DNA from: Actinomadura logoneensis
Lineage (GTDB): Bacteria; Actinomycetota; Actinomycetes; Streptosporangiales; Streptosporangiaceae
DNA length: 33,689 nt
Direction: 5' to 3'
Assembly: GCF_003428695.1 (NCBI RefSeq)
Contig: NZ_QURH01000034.1
Location: 1-33,689, forward strand
Translations under genes and position numbers: made by a program
Shown: positions 24,258 to 32,321 of the stretch, piece by piece
Layout of the letters: every line of letters begins with the position of its first letter
Position numbering within the stretch: the first letter of the stretch is position 1
Notes under the pieces: model-generated
Told to the model about the DNA's origin: nothing
What the model saw: only the letters and a program-made list of their open reading frames with translations
The model's database searches: none

Positions 24258-26300
24258 GTGACGGACAGGACGATGCCTGACGCCCATCCGCTGCGGCCAG
24301 GCGATCCGGCCGAACTCGGCGGCTACGACGTCGTCGGCCGACTGGGCGAGGGCGGCCAGGGATCGGTGTTCCTGGGCCGCGCCAAGGCCGATCCCACGCA
24401 GTTCGTCGCGATCAAGCTGCTGCACACGGGACTCACCGGCGACGCCACGGCGCGCGGACGGTTCGTGCGGGAGCTGGAGGTCGCCAAGCGCGTCGCCCGC
24501 TTCTGCACCGCCCAGGTGCTCGACGCCGAGGTCGCGGGCGACCGCCCGTACATCGTCAGCGAGTACGTGCCCGGGATGTCGCTGCAACGGCTCGTCCTGG
24601 AGGACGGGCCGCGCACCGGGGGCGCGCTGGAGCGGCTGGCGATCAACACGCTGACCGCACTGCAGGCGATCCACCAGGCCGGGATCGTGCACCGCGACTT
24701 CAAGCCGCACAACGTGATGATGGGTCCGGACGGCCCGCGCGTGATCGACTTCGGCGTCGCGCGCGCCCTCGGCGCGGCGGGCGAGACGCAGAACGTCGGC
24801 ACCCCGGCCTACATGGCGCCGGAGCACTTCACGGGCGGCACGGTCGGCCCCGCCGCGGACATGTTCGCCTGGGGCACGACGATGGTCTTCGCCGCCACCG
24901 GGCGTCCCGCCTTCGGCAACGACGAGATGGCCGGCGTCATGCACCGGATCCTCACCGGTGAACCCGATCTCGGTGATCTCCCCGACCCCCTCCGCTCGAT
25001 CGTGCTGGCGTGCCTGGACAAGGACCCCGCCCGCAGGCCCAGCGCCCGCGAGGCGCAGGAACGCCTGGTCGGTGCGGCGGCGGGCATCTCCCCCGTGCCC
25101 GCCCCGCCCACTCCGGCGTGGTCCGTCCCCGCCGACCAGTCTGCCGCTCCCACGCAGGCCGGGGCGTTCGGCGCACAACCTGTGGACAACAGCGGCGGAC
25201 ACGGCCTCGCCCCCGTCCCCGGCGCCCCGAACTCCCAGCTCACACCCGGTGCTCCGCACGCCAACGCCACGCCCGGCTTCCCCGGACCGGACCCCATGTC
25301 CGCGTCCAATCCGGGTTCTCCGTATGCGCCGGGTCCGAACGCTTGGGACAACTCGGGGAGCTCTCCGAACGCGGGTGCGGGCGGATGGGCCGAAGCGTCC
25401 AACCCCGGTGCTCAGGCCACGTGGGCCGACGCGTCGAACCCCGGCGTCCCGCACAACGCGGTGCCTGGCGCTCCGGGCATGCCGCCCCACCCCGGCGGTC
25501 CGGGCATGCCGCCCCACGCCGGCGATCCGGGAAACCCGCATCACGCCGGCGGTCCGGGAAACCCGCATCACGCTGGCGGTCCCGCCATGCCGGGCAGTTC
25601 GGACGGGCAGACGAACCCCGGCCGGCCTCCCGGCTGGAACGGAGGCGGGTCCGGCTCGTCCGACGGGAAGAAGCGGAAGCTCCTGGTGCCGCTGGTCGCC
25701 GCCGCGGCCGTCCTCGCCGTGATCGGGGGCGTGTCGGCGTGGGCCCTCACCGGCTCGGACGAGGGCGGCAAGGACGGCAAGCCCGTGGCGCAGGGCGGCG
25801 GCGCGACCGGCGGACAGCCGTCGGGCGAGGCCGCCGGGAAGGTCGGCGGGGACAAGAACAAGAAGTCCCCGAGCAGGAAGCCGAGCGGCAAGCCGTCCTC
25901 CGGCTCCCCCTCCAAGGAGGCGTCGCCGAAGCCCACCGACGGCAAGAAGCCCGGCGGCGCCCCCTCGAAGGAACCGGCCAACCAGTACACGCCGCAGCAG
26001 GTCTGCAACTCCGGCGGACACGGCGGCGGCTACTACGTGCAGCGGTCGCTGTCCGCCTCGGGCGGCACGGCCTACATGCTCTACAACTCCTCCGGCTACA
26101 ACTGCGCCGTCACCATGAAGACGACCGGCGTCGGCAGCAAGACGGCGGTCTCCGTGTGGATCCAGGCGCAGGGTGGCGGGCAGGTCTCCGACTCCGGCGC
26201 GTTCCAGTGGTACGCCGGGCCGGTGTACGTGAAGGCGCCCAAGACGTGCGTCCGCTTCGGCGGGAACGGAGCCTCCGCCCCCTGGGGCAACTGCGGCTGA
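24258..26300 (+). CDS. Receptor-type Ser/Thr protein kinase (PknB-like) with a cysteine-containing external domain
   Basis: This 680-residue kinase starts at GTG 24258, with GGGGGAG seven bases upstream; TAGGAT at 24207-24212 is a possible -10. Kinase motifs are complete: glycine loop GRLGEGGQGSVFLG (27-40), Lys53 in AIK, Glu72, HRDFKPHN with Asp147, DFG at 164-166 and GTPAYMAPEH at 181-190. Residues about 280-470 are a Pro/Gly/Asn/Ala-rich linker with 9-residue repeats. One membrane helix (LLVPLVAAAAVLAVIGGVSAWAL) is at about 474-496, followed by a Lys/Pro/Ser linker and an external domain from residue 577. That domain has four Cys and the pattern VCNSGG...YYVQRS...YNSSGYNCAV...GPVYVKAPKTCVRF...WGNCG, which resembles small spore-associated secreted proteins of Streptomyces as I remember them. 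It would sense an external signal. Confidence 0.85.
   Translation: MTDRTMPDAHPLRPGDPAELGGYDVVGRLGEGGQGSVFLGRAKADPTQFVAIKLLHTGLTGDATARGRFVRELEVAKRVARFCTAQVLDAEVAGDRPYIVSEYVPGMSLQRLVLEDGPRTGGALERLAINTLTALQAIHQAGIVHRDFKPHNVMMGPDGPRVIDFGVARALGAAGETQNVGTPAYMAPEHFTGGTVGPAADMFAWGTTMVFAATGRPAFGNDEMAGVMHRILTGEPDLGDLPDPLRSIVLACLDKDPARRPSAREAQERLVGAAAGISPVPAPPTPAWSVPADQSAAPTQAGAFGAQPVDNSGGHGLAPVPGAPNSQLTPGAPHANATPGFPGPDPMSASNPGSPYAPGPNAWDNSGSSPNAGAGGWAEASNPGAQATWADASNPGVPHNAVPGAPGMPPHPGGPGMPPHAGDPGNPHHAGGPGNPHHAGGPAMPGSSDGQTNPGRPPGWNGGGSGSSDGKKRKLLVPLVAAAAVLAVIGGVSAWALTGSDEGGKDGKPVAQGGGATGGQPSGEAAGKVGGDKNKKSPSRKPSGKPSSGSPSKEASPKPTDGKKPGGAPSKEPANQYTPQQVCNSGGHGGGYYVQRSLSASGGTAYMLYNSSGYNCAVTMKTTGVGSKTAVSVWIQAQGGGQVSDSGAFQWYAGPVYVKAPKTCVRFGGNGASAPWGNCG
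25473..25580 (+). repeat. 27-bp tandem repeats in the kinase linker
   Basis: Four 27-bp units encode nonapeptides of the form P-G-(M/N)-P-(P/H)-H-(P/A)-G-(G/D), at about residues 406-441 of the kinase. Units 1-2 (PGMPPH) and 3-4 (PGNPHH) form two near-identical pairs. The repeats lengthen the disordered juxtamembrane linker. Confidence 0.75.
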
Positions 26301-26675
26301 GCCGCGCACCAGCGGCCCAGGGGTCTAGCACCGACGGCCCTGTGGCTGAGCCGAGCGCTGGCAGCTGTACGGCGGCGCTCTGCTTGAAGGCTGCGACTGC
26401 GCGGGGCTCACCGGCGTCGTCGCAGCTTTTTCGAAGAAGGTCCTGCACGCCCGCCGCCGCAACAGGGCGCGTCTGAGTCGCGTCACAGGGTCCAATGGCC
26501 GTGTGACGGCTTGGTCGGGGCATTCACGACCGCTTGTCGGCGGGGCGGCTTTCGGCCGCCGTCCATCCGGAACGCCCGGCTCTCACGATGAACCGGGCTG
26601 TCGGGACTGCGCGGACGGCGGCGTGCCCGGGCTGCGCCGCGGTCGCCCCCGAGGGAGCCACCGGGGCGCGCGGTC
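26301..26675. other. Non-coding stretch of 375 bp between the kinase and DUF397 genes
   Basis: No supportable gene is seen in these convergent 3' ends. CGTCACA (26481-26487) and TGTGACG (26502-26508) are 7-bp inverted arms across 14 bases. GGCGGC (26544-26549) and GCCGCC (26555-26560) can form a short hairpin. Either could help stop transcription from one side; neither is compelling. Confidence 0.4.
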
Positions 26676-26981
26676 TCAGTTGTCGGACGGTGCGATGAGG
26701 TGGTCGAAGTCGCCGTCCTTGGCGCCGAGGATCAGTGCCTCGATCTCGGGACGGGTGTAGATGAGGGCGGGGCCCTCCGGGTGGCGCGAGTTCCGCATGG
26801 CGACGCGGTCGCCGGGGAGTTCCGCGATCTCGACGCAGTTCCCCTGGGAGTTGCTGCGGCGCGACTTGAGCCAGCGCGCGCCGCGCAGGCTGGTCGCCGG
26901 GATCCCGTTGTACGGATGGGGAACGGCGTGGGGTCGACCGTCGCCGGTCGGGAGCTTGGGCTCGTCGGTCGGGAGCATCAT
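26676..26981 (-). CDS. DUF397 protein, partner of the adjacent XRE regulator
   Basis: This 101-residue protein has a DUF397 signature: RGARWLKSRRSNSQGNCVEIAELPGDRVAMRNSRHPEGPALIYTRPEIEALILGAKDGDFD, with the Trp-x-Lys-Ser, Ser-Asn-x-Gly-x-Cys-Val-Glu and Arg-Asn-Ser blocks in order. DUF397 proteins usually sit beside an XRE-DUF5753 regulator and bind it. Here ATG 26981 overlaps the regulator's stop as ATGA, so the two are translationally coupled. The N-terminal 30 residues are a Pro-rich extension. Confidence 0.9.
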   Translation of the reverse strand: MMLPTDEPKLPTGDGRPHAVPHPYNGIPATSLRGARWLKSRRSNSQGNCVEIAELPGDRVAMRNSRHPEGPALIYTRPEIEALILGAKDGDFDHLIAPSDN

Positions 26982-27844
26982 GTCTCTCTGAGGAAATCAC
27001 CGAGAAGCTCGACGGTGTGCTCCGGGGTCGCACTGTCGACGGACAGACGCTCCATGGCCTGGAGGTACGTGTCGACGTCGTCGCGCTTGTCGAGGTACAT
27101 CGCGCCGGTGAGGCTCTCCACGTACACCACGTCCGGAAGGTCCTGCTCGGGGAACCGGAGGATGGTGAACGCGCCGCCCTCGGCCGCGTGCGCGCCGAAC
27201 TTGAACGGCATGACCTGGATGGTGACGTTCGGCAGCTTGGACACCTCGATGAGGTGCTCGAGCTGGCCGCGCATCACCTCGGGGCCGCCGATCGGGCGTT
27301 TCAGCGCGCTCTCGTCCAGGACGGCCCACAGCCGGGGCGCGTCCGGAGCGGTGAGCCGTTCCTGGCGCTGCATGCGCAGGCTCACGCGCTGTTCGATCTC
27401 GCTTTCGGGAGCGCCCGCGTTGCCCTGCTGGATGATGGCCCGCGCGTATCCCTCCGACTGCAGCAGCCCCGGGACGAACTGCAGCTCGTAGGTGCGGATG
27501 AGCGCCGCCGACTCCTCCAGCCCGACATAGGTCTGGAACCAGTTCGGCAGGACGTCGGTGTAGCGGTGCCACCAGCCGGGCGTGTTCGCGTCCCGGGCGA
27601 GCTGCAGCAGCGACTGCCGTTCGCGCGGGTCGGTCACGCCGTACAGGGTGAGCAGGTCTTCTACGTCGCGTTCCTTGAAGCTGACCCGCCCCAGCTCCAG
27701 CCGGCTGATCTTGGACTCGGACGCGCGGATGACATAACCGGCGTCCTGGCGGGTCACGCCCTTCGCCTCACGCAGGCGACGGAGCTGTGAACCGAGCAGG
27801 ATGCGGCGGACCGTCGATCCGGTACCCGGCGTCTCTGGAGCCAC
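26978..27844 (-). CDS. XRE-family regulator with C-terminal DUF5753 domain
   Basis: This is a 288-residue DNA-binding protein. GTG 27844 is chosen because GGGAGG lies seven bases upstream; a TTG two codons earlier is too close to that site. Residues about 16-70 form an XRE helix-turn-helix (LGSQLRRLREAKGVTRQDAGYVIRASESKISRLELGRVSFKERDVEDLLTLYGV). The rest is DUF5753, recognised by FVPGLLQSEGYARAII, the RQERL-type segment, LDESALKRPIGGPEVMRGQLEHL and TIQVMPF. This family, paired with DUF397, controls development and antibiotic production in some streptomycetes. It is divergent from an RsbW-like gene across 295 bp that contain a perfect palindrome. Confidence 0.93.
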   Translation of the reverse strand: MAPETPGTGSTVRRILLGSQLRRLREAKGVTRQDAGYVIRASESKISRLELGRVSFKERDVEDLLTLYGVTDPRERQSLLQLARDANTPGWWHRYTDVLPNWFQTYVGLEESAALIRTYELQFVPGLLQSEGYARAIIQQGNAGAPESEIEQRVSLRMQRQERLTAPDAPRLWAVLDESALKRPIGGPEVMRGQLEHLIEVSKLPNVTIQVMPFKFGAHAAEGGAFTILRFPEQDLPDVVYVESLTGAMYLDKRDDVDTYLQAMERLSVDSATPEHTVELLGDFLRET

Positions 27845-28017
27845 GCCCAACCTCCCGGCCGTTTCTGGCGGACAGCGAACCTAGTGTGCCATCGCCCGGC
27901 GATATCCGCCGGGGGGCGTGGGGACAGCGGTCCCCTTTCGACTGTTGACCTTGGAATCCGTCTTCTGGATACCTCCCGTTCTGACCTGCTCTGGGGTGCT
28001 CTGGAGCGTGCAGACGT

Positions 28018-28071
28018 CAGATGCACGTGCATCTGGCGATGCATTTGGCTCTTGCATTCGCACGCTACGAT
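28018..28071. promoter_or_regulatory. 18-bp perfect palindrome, ATGCA half-sites and a candidate promoter in the XRE/RsbW-like divergent region
   Basis: CAGATGCACGTGCATCTG (28018-28035) is a perfect palindrome. Further ATGCA/TGCAT half-sites follow at 28039-28044 and 28053-28057. TACGAT (28066-28071) is a good -10 for the rightward RsbW-like gene, with TTTGGC (28044-28049) 16 bases upstream as a weak -35. The half-sites therefore overlap or lie just upstream of the promoter, the position expected for an operator of the XRE regulator. Confidence 0.5.
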
Positions 28072-28139
28072 GCGCAGGATAACGCACGAGACTTCCGAGC
28101 CATGGCTGCACAACGAGATCACTCTGCGGGGTCCCGGGA

Positions 28140-28790
28140 ATGACGTCACGCCACGCGCACGACGACACGCGCTGGAGGGTCGAGTCCGCCGCGCACGCAG
28201 CGTCCTCCGCCCCCTCCTCCGCCATGCCGCCCGCCGTACCGCCCGGTGCGGCCGCGACGAGCGTGCCGGAGGCCGCGGACCTCCCACCGCATCTGAACCA
28301 CGCGCTGCACGACCTGGTCATGCAGGGCGGGCCGGCGGTGACGTTCACGGTGCTGCCCGACCCCGAGTCGGTCACCGCCGCGCGCCATTTCACGCTCACC
28401 CGGCTGACCGACTGGGGCCTGGCCCCGCTCGGCGACGACGTCGGTCTGGTCGTCTCGGAACTGGTCACCAACGCGCTGCGGCACAGCGGCGGCACCAGCT
28501 CGTGGTGGAAGAGCCCCGACGGCCACCGGGGGGACGTCCACGAGTTCGGCGACGCCAGCGACCCGCTGTGCTCGGCCCCCACCGCCATCCGCCTCCGGCT
28601 CCTGCACCGCGCCCCGTGGCTACTGTGCGGCATCTTCGACGCCAGTTCCGACGGTCCGCGCCGCAAGGAGCCCGACTACATCGCCGAGACCGGACGCGGC
28701 CTCCACCTGGTGGAGTCGTTCAGTTCGCGGTGGGGCTGGTCGTCCCTGCCGTTCGGCAAGGTCGTCTGGGCGCTGTTCAAGACGACCTGA
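28140..28790 (+). CDS. RsbW-like ATP-binding (HATPase_c) protein, anti-sigma-factor type
   Basis: This 216-residue protein starts at ATG 28140; the ribosome site is poor. Residues 1-50 are an Ala/Pro-rich extension. The GHKL fold follows: the N box VSELVTNALRHSG at 104-116 (Glu107, Asn111), FDASSDGP at about 166-173 as the Asp box, and ETGRGLHLVESFSSRWGW at 183-200 as the Gly-rich lid with the typical Trp-Gly end. Such proteins bind ATP and act as sigma-factor antagonists or kinases of STAS proteins. About 30 residues (GTSSWWKSPDGHRGDVHEFGDASDPLCSAPTA) are inserted between the N box and the next strand. It is divergent from the XRE regulator and lies 0.2 kb before a STAS gene, a probable partner. 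Confidence 0.85.
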   Translation: MTSRHAHDDTRWRVESAAHAASSAPSSAMPPAVPPGAAATSVPEAADLPPHLNHALHDLVMQGGPAVTFTVLPDPESVTAARHFTLTRLTDWGLAPLGDDVGLVVSELVTNALRHSGGTSSWWKSPDGHRGDVHEFGDASDPLCSAPTAIRLRLLHRAPWLLCGIFDASSDGPRRKEPDYIAETGRGLHLVESFSSRWGWSSLPFGKVVWALFKTT

Positions 28791-28991
28791 CCCGGCCGGG
28801 CCGTCCGTCCCGCACGGGACGGACCGGACGTCCCCGCTCGGGACGCACCGCGTGATCCACCCGACCGCGCGTGCCGTCCCACCTGGGACATCGACCGCGG
28901 CACGGCCTCCCGACGCCCGGAGCACGGCGGGATAACCGGCGATTCCCCGGGTATAGCCATTCACCCACCGAAGCGCTGACAGGGAGTGGTC

Positions 28992-29351
28992 GTGGAATTC
29001 GCGGTCGAACATCGGGACGTGCAGGACCTCACCGTCGTGAAGATCAGCGGCGAAATCGACGTCTTCACGAGCCCGCGCCTCCGCGAGATGCTGCTCGACA
29101 TCATCGACAACGGAGGCACCTACCTCGTCGTGGACCTCGGGGAGGTGACCTTCCTGGACTCCACCGGGCTCGGCGTGCTCGTCGGCATCTACCACCGGCT
29201 GCGCGCGCGGGACGGCTCCATGTCGTTCATGGGCGTCAACGAGCGGGTGCGGCGGGTCTTCCACGTCACCCAGCTCACCAAGATCTTCGTCCTCCACGAC
29301 AGCCTGGAGGAGGCGCTCGCCGCGCACGAGGCGTCCGTCTCGTCCCGCTGA
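28992..29351 (+). CDS. STAS-domain anti-sigma-factor antagonist
   Basis: This is a 119-residue single STAS domain. GTG 28992 has AGGGAG five bases upstream; another GTG two codons earlier overlaps that site. Features are VVKISGEIDVFTSPRLREML and VVDLGEVTFLDSTGLGVLVG, with Asp56-Ser57-Thr-Gly-Leu-Gly containing the conserved phospho-acceptor Ser of the RsbV/SpoIIAA family. These proteins release sigma factors by binding the RsbW-type kinase when unphosphorylated. The RsbW-like gene 201 bp upstream is the likely partner. No sigma-factor gene is in the window. Confidence 0.93.
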   Translation: MEFAVEHRDVQDLTVVKISGEIDVFTSPRLREMLLDIIDNGGTYLVVDLGEVTFLDSTGLGVLVGIYHRLRARDGSMSFMGVNERVRRVFHVTQLTKIFVLHDSLEEALAAHEASVSSR

Positions 29352-29696
29352 CCCGCCACGCCCCTCTCGGGCGGACGACCGCGACGGTTCCCCGCGTCGC
29401 CTCGGCAGCCGTCACCGTTCGCCGCCTGTCACCGTTCGCGCCCGTCGCCGTTCGCAGCCGACGCCGTTCGTGGCCGACGCCGTTCGTGGCCGTCGCCGTT
29501 CGTGGCCGTCGCCGTTCGTGGCCGTCGCTGTTCACAGCCGGCGCCTTCCATGCCGTCGCCGATCGTGGCCGTCGCTGTTCGCGCGCATGAGGGGAAGTCC
29601 CAGCCGGTACGGTGAAACCGGGGATCAAGCCCGTCACCCGGGCGGGTGGCGGTGTTCCCCGGATCCGATCGACCGAACCGGACGGGAGCACGCTTC
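29352..29696. repeat. Intergenic 16-bp-period tandem repeat array
   Basis: This 345-bp gap between the STAS and M16 genes holds about 11 degenerate copies of a 16-bp unit, consensus GTTCGTGGCCGTCGCC, from about 29417 to 29592. Units start at 29417, 29434, 29450, 29466, 29482, 29498, 29514 and 29530, then less regularly to 29577. The central three or four copies are almost identical. The units are directly adjacent without spacers. Because 16 is not a multiple of three, a protein read through them would repeat only every 48 bases, so coding is unlikely. The M16 ribosome site GGGAG is at 29684-29688. Confidence 0.75.
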
Positions 29697-30956
29697 GTGG
29701 CCGAACAGCCGCTGCACGAGCACACGCTCGGCAATGGCCTGCGGGTGGTGGTCTGCGAGGACCACGTCGTACCGCTGGCAGCCGTCAACATCTGGTACGG
29801 CGTGGGCTCGCGGCACGAGCGCGCCGGCCGCACGGGCCTCGCCCACCTCTTCGAGCACCTGATGTTCCAGGGCTCGGGCAACGTCGCCGAGGGCGAGCAC
29901 GCCGCCCTGCTGGAGGCCGCCGGCGCGTCCTTCAACGCCAGCACGTCCTTCGAGCGCACCAACTACTACGAGACCGTCCCGGTCAGCCACCTCGAGCTCG
30001 CGCTGTGGCTGGAGGCCGACCGCATGGGGACGCTCCCCGCGGCGCTCACCCAGGCCAACCTGGACAACCAGCGCGACGTGGTGAAGAACGAGCGCCGCCA
30101 GCGCTACGACAACCAGCCCTACGGGACGGCGTTCGAGCGCCTGTGCCGCCTGACGTTCCCGTCCGGGCACCCCTACGCGCACACGCCGATCGGCTCCATG
30201 GAGGACCTGGACGCCACCACGCTCGAGGACTGCAAGGACTTCTTCGGCACCTGGTACGCGCCGCACAACGCGGTGCTGTCCGTCGTCGGCGACGTCGACC
30301 CCGAGGAGACGCTGAGGGCCGTCGAGAAGTACTTCGGCGGCATCCCGGCGGGTCCGGCCACCCCCGAGGCGCGTCCGGGCGACCTCGGGCCGCTCAGCGG
30401 CGTCACGAACGAGGACGTGGACGAGGACGTCCCGTCCCCCGCGTACTTCGCGATGTTCTCGCTGCCGACCGACGGCGGCGACGACATCGAGGCCGCCGAG
30501 ATGGCCGCCGAGGTGCTCGGCGGCGGGTCCGGTTCGCGGCTGTACGACCGGATGGTCCGCCGCGACCAGATCGCCACCGAGGTGTGGGCGGGCGTCACCC
30601 GGCTCGCGGACGGCCCGTCCCTCGCGCTCGTCGAGGCGGTCGGCCCCGACCCGGAGAAGATCTCCGCGGTGCTGGACGAGGAGCTCGCGCGGTTCGCCGC
30701 CGAGGGCCCCACCGAGGAGGAGGCCGCGCGCGCCGCCGCGCAGGCCGAGCGCGGGTTCCTGGAGCGCACCGAGACCGTCACCGGGCTCGCCAACGCGCTG
30801 TCGCAGAACGCCACCCAGTTCGGCGACGCGTCCCGGGTGTTCACCGCCCCGGCGCGCGCCGCCGCCGTCACCGGCGACCAGATCAAGCAGATGGCGGGCC
30901 GCTGGCTGGCGCCGGGCGCCCGCACCGCGCTCACCTACGGAGGTGCGTCCAAGTGA
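29697..30956 (+). CDS. M16-family zinc peptidase, catalytic subunit
   Basis: This 419-residue protein starts at GTG 29697, with GGGAG eight bases upstream; earlier starts add only a non-homologous head. The inverted zinc motif is present: HLFEH at residues 50-54, with the distal ligand Glu132 in KNERRQ, the M16 HxxEH-X(about 77)-E spacing. FNASTSFERTNYYETVP is the typical active-site-flanking strand. In the second half LGGGSGSRLYDRMVRRDQIATEVWAG lacks the Tyr of the Arg/Tyr substrate-binding pair. No signal peptide is seen, so it is probably cytoplasmic. It overlaps the partner gene by four bases (GTGA), and the two are expected to form an M16B heterodimer. Confidence 0.92.
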   Translation: MAEQPLHEHTLGNGLRVVVCEDHVVPLAAVNIWYGVGSRHERAGRTGLAHLFEHLMFQGSGNVAEGEHAALLEAAGASFNASTSFERTNYYETVPVSHLELALWLEADRMGTLPAALTQANLDNQRDVVKNERRQRYDNQPYGTAFERLCRLTFPSGHPYAHTPIGSMEDLDATTLEDCKDFFGTWYAPHNAVLSVVGDVDPEETLRAVEKYFGGIPAGPATPEARPGDLGPLSGVTNEDVDEDVPSPAYFAMFSLPTDGGDDIEAAEMAAEVLGGGSGSRLYDRMVRRDQIATEVWAGVTRLADGPSLALVEAVGPDPEKISAVLDEELARFAAEGPTEEEAARAAAQAERGFLERTETVTGLANALSQNATQFGDASRVFTAPARAAAVTGDQIKQMAGRWLAPGARTALTYGGASK

Positions 30957-32311
30957 CCGAGGCCCTGAGGCTCGCCGAGCGCCCCGTCCCCGGCCCGTTC
31001 CCCGTGTGGGCGTTCCCGGACGCGGCGTCCGGGCGGGTGCCGTCCGGCCCCGCGACGCTGCGCTGCGAACTGCCGGGCCGCCGCCTGGCCGCCGTCCGGC
31101 TCGTCCTCGACGCGGGCGCGGGACGCGAGGGCTCCGGCCAGGACGGCGTGGCCACGCTCACCGCGCGCGCGTTCCTGGAGGGCACCGAGGCCGGCGGCGG
31201 GACCGCGCTGACGAACGCGTTCGAGCGGCTGGGCGCGTCCCTGTACGCGTCGGCCGACCTGACCGCCCTGCGCATCGCCCTGGACGCCCCGGTGACGCGG
31301 CTCGCCCCGGCGCTGGAACTGCTCGGCGAGGTCCTGCGCGCGCCCGCGCTGGACGACTCCGACGTCCGCCGCCTGGTGAACGAGCGCCTGGAGGAGATCG
31401 CCCAGGACGACGCCGACCCCGGTTCGCGCGCCGCGCGTGAACTGCGCGCGGCGATGTTCCCGTCCGAGGCGCGCGCGTCGCGTCCGACCGGCGGTTCGCC
31501 CGCGTCGGTCGAGGGACTGACCGGCGACGCCGTGCGCGCGTACTTCGGCTCGATCGTCCCCGCCGAGGCCACCGCGGTCGTCGCGGGCGACATCGCGGGC
31601 ACCGACGTGGACGCCACGCTCGCGGCGGCGCTCACCGGCTGGTCCTCGTCCGGCCCGGCGCTGCCGGCGGCCGACACCATCGCGCCGGTGGACGAGGCGC
31701 GCATCGTCATCGTCGACCGTCCCGGCTCCGTCCAGACGTACCTGAACATCGGCCACAGCGTCCCGGACCGCACCGACCCCGACTGGCCGCTGCTGTCGGT
31801 CGCGGCGCACGTCCTCGGCGGGGGCCTCACGTCCCGGATGAACACCGTCCTGCGCGAGGAGAAGGGCTACACCTACGGCGTGCGCACGGGCATCCTGCGG
31901 ATGCCGTACTGCGGCGTGTTCGTGACGCAGGGCTCGGTGCACACCGAGGTGACCGGCGACGCCGTCGCCGACGCGCTGGCCCAGCTCCGCTCCATCGGCG
32001 AGCGCGGCGTGGACGAGGCCGAGACGACGGCCGCGATCAGCGCGCTGGCCGACCGCGCGCCCGGCGAGTACGAGACGTCCCGCGCGGTCGCCGCCGAACT
32101 CGCCGACGCGTCCGCGAACGGCCTCGGCGCCGACTACACCTCCCGCTACCTGGCCGCCGTGCGCGCCGCGACCCCCGAGTCGGTCGCGAACGCGTACACC
32201 GGCCACGTCGACACCGACCGCCTGACGGTCGTCGCGGTCGGCGACGCGGCACAGATCCGCGAGCCCCTGGAGAGACTCGGCTACGCGCCCGTAACGATCA
32301 CCGCCAAGTAA
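30953..32311 (+). CDS. M16-family peptidase, non-catalytic partner subunit
   Basis: This 452-residue protein begins at GTG 30953 inside the GTGA overlap with the catalytic-subunit gene, with GGAGG about nine bases upstream. The N-terminal M16 domain has the fold (LVLDAGAGREGSGQDGVATLTARAFLEGTEAGG), but the zinc-binding HxxEH is replaced by FLEGT, so it cannot hydrolyse peptides. The C-terminal half keeps the substrate-binding motif GGGLTSRMNTVLREEKGYTYGV, with the Arg/Tyr pair that the other subunit has lost. The two proteins thus complement each other. The gene ends just before a perfect hairpin. Confidence 0.9.
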   Translation: MTEALRLAERPVPGPFPVWAFPDAASGRVPSGPATLRCELPGRRLAAVRLVLDAGAGREGSGQDGVATLTARAFLEGTEAGGGTALTNAFERLGASLYASADLTALRIALDAPVTRLAPALELLGEVLRAPALDDSDVRRLVNERLEEIAQDDADPGSRAARELRAAMFPSEARASRPTGGSPASVEGLTGDAVRAYFGSIVPAEATAVVAGDIAGTDVDATLAAALTGWSSSGPALPAADTIAPVDEARIVIVDRPGSVQTYLNIGHSVPDRTDPDWPLLSVAAHVLGGGLTSRMNTVLREEKGYTYGVRTGILRMPYCGVFVTQGSVHTEVTGDAVADALAQLRSIGERGVDEAETTAAISALADRAPGEYETSRAVAAELADASANGLGADYTSRYLAAVRAATPESVANAYTGHVDTDRLTVVAVGDAAQIREPLERLGYAPVTITAK

Positions 32312-32321
32312 CCGCCCCGCA

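Noticed and set aside
24012..26309. A 765-codon open frame antisense to the Ser/Thr kinase gene
   Set aside because: The opposite strand has a complete kinase with all catalytic motifs; the antisense product is Arg/Gly-rich and starts without a site.
26482..26507. TCACA/TGTGA inverted pair as a CRP-type site
   Set aside because: The half-sites are in the opposite order to a CRP site (TGTGA-N6-TCACA), the spacing is 14, and the pair lies between two convergent 3' ends.
29417..29592. Possible CRISPR array
   Set aside because: The repeats are 16 bp, directly abutting and without unique spacers, and there are no cas genes in the window.
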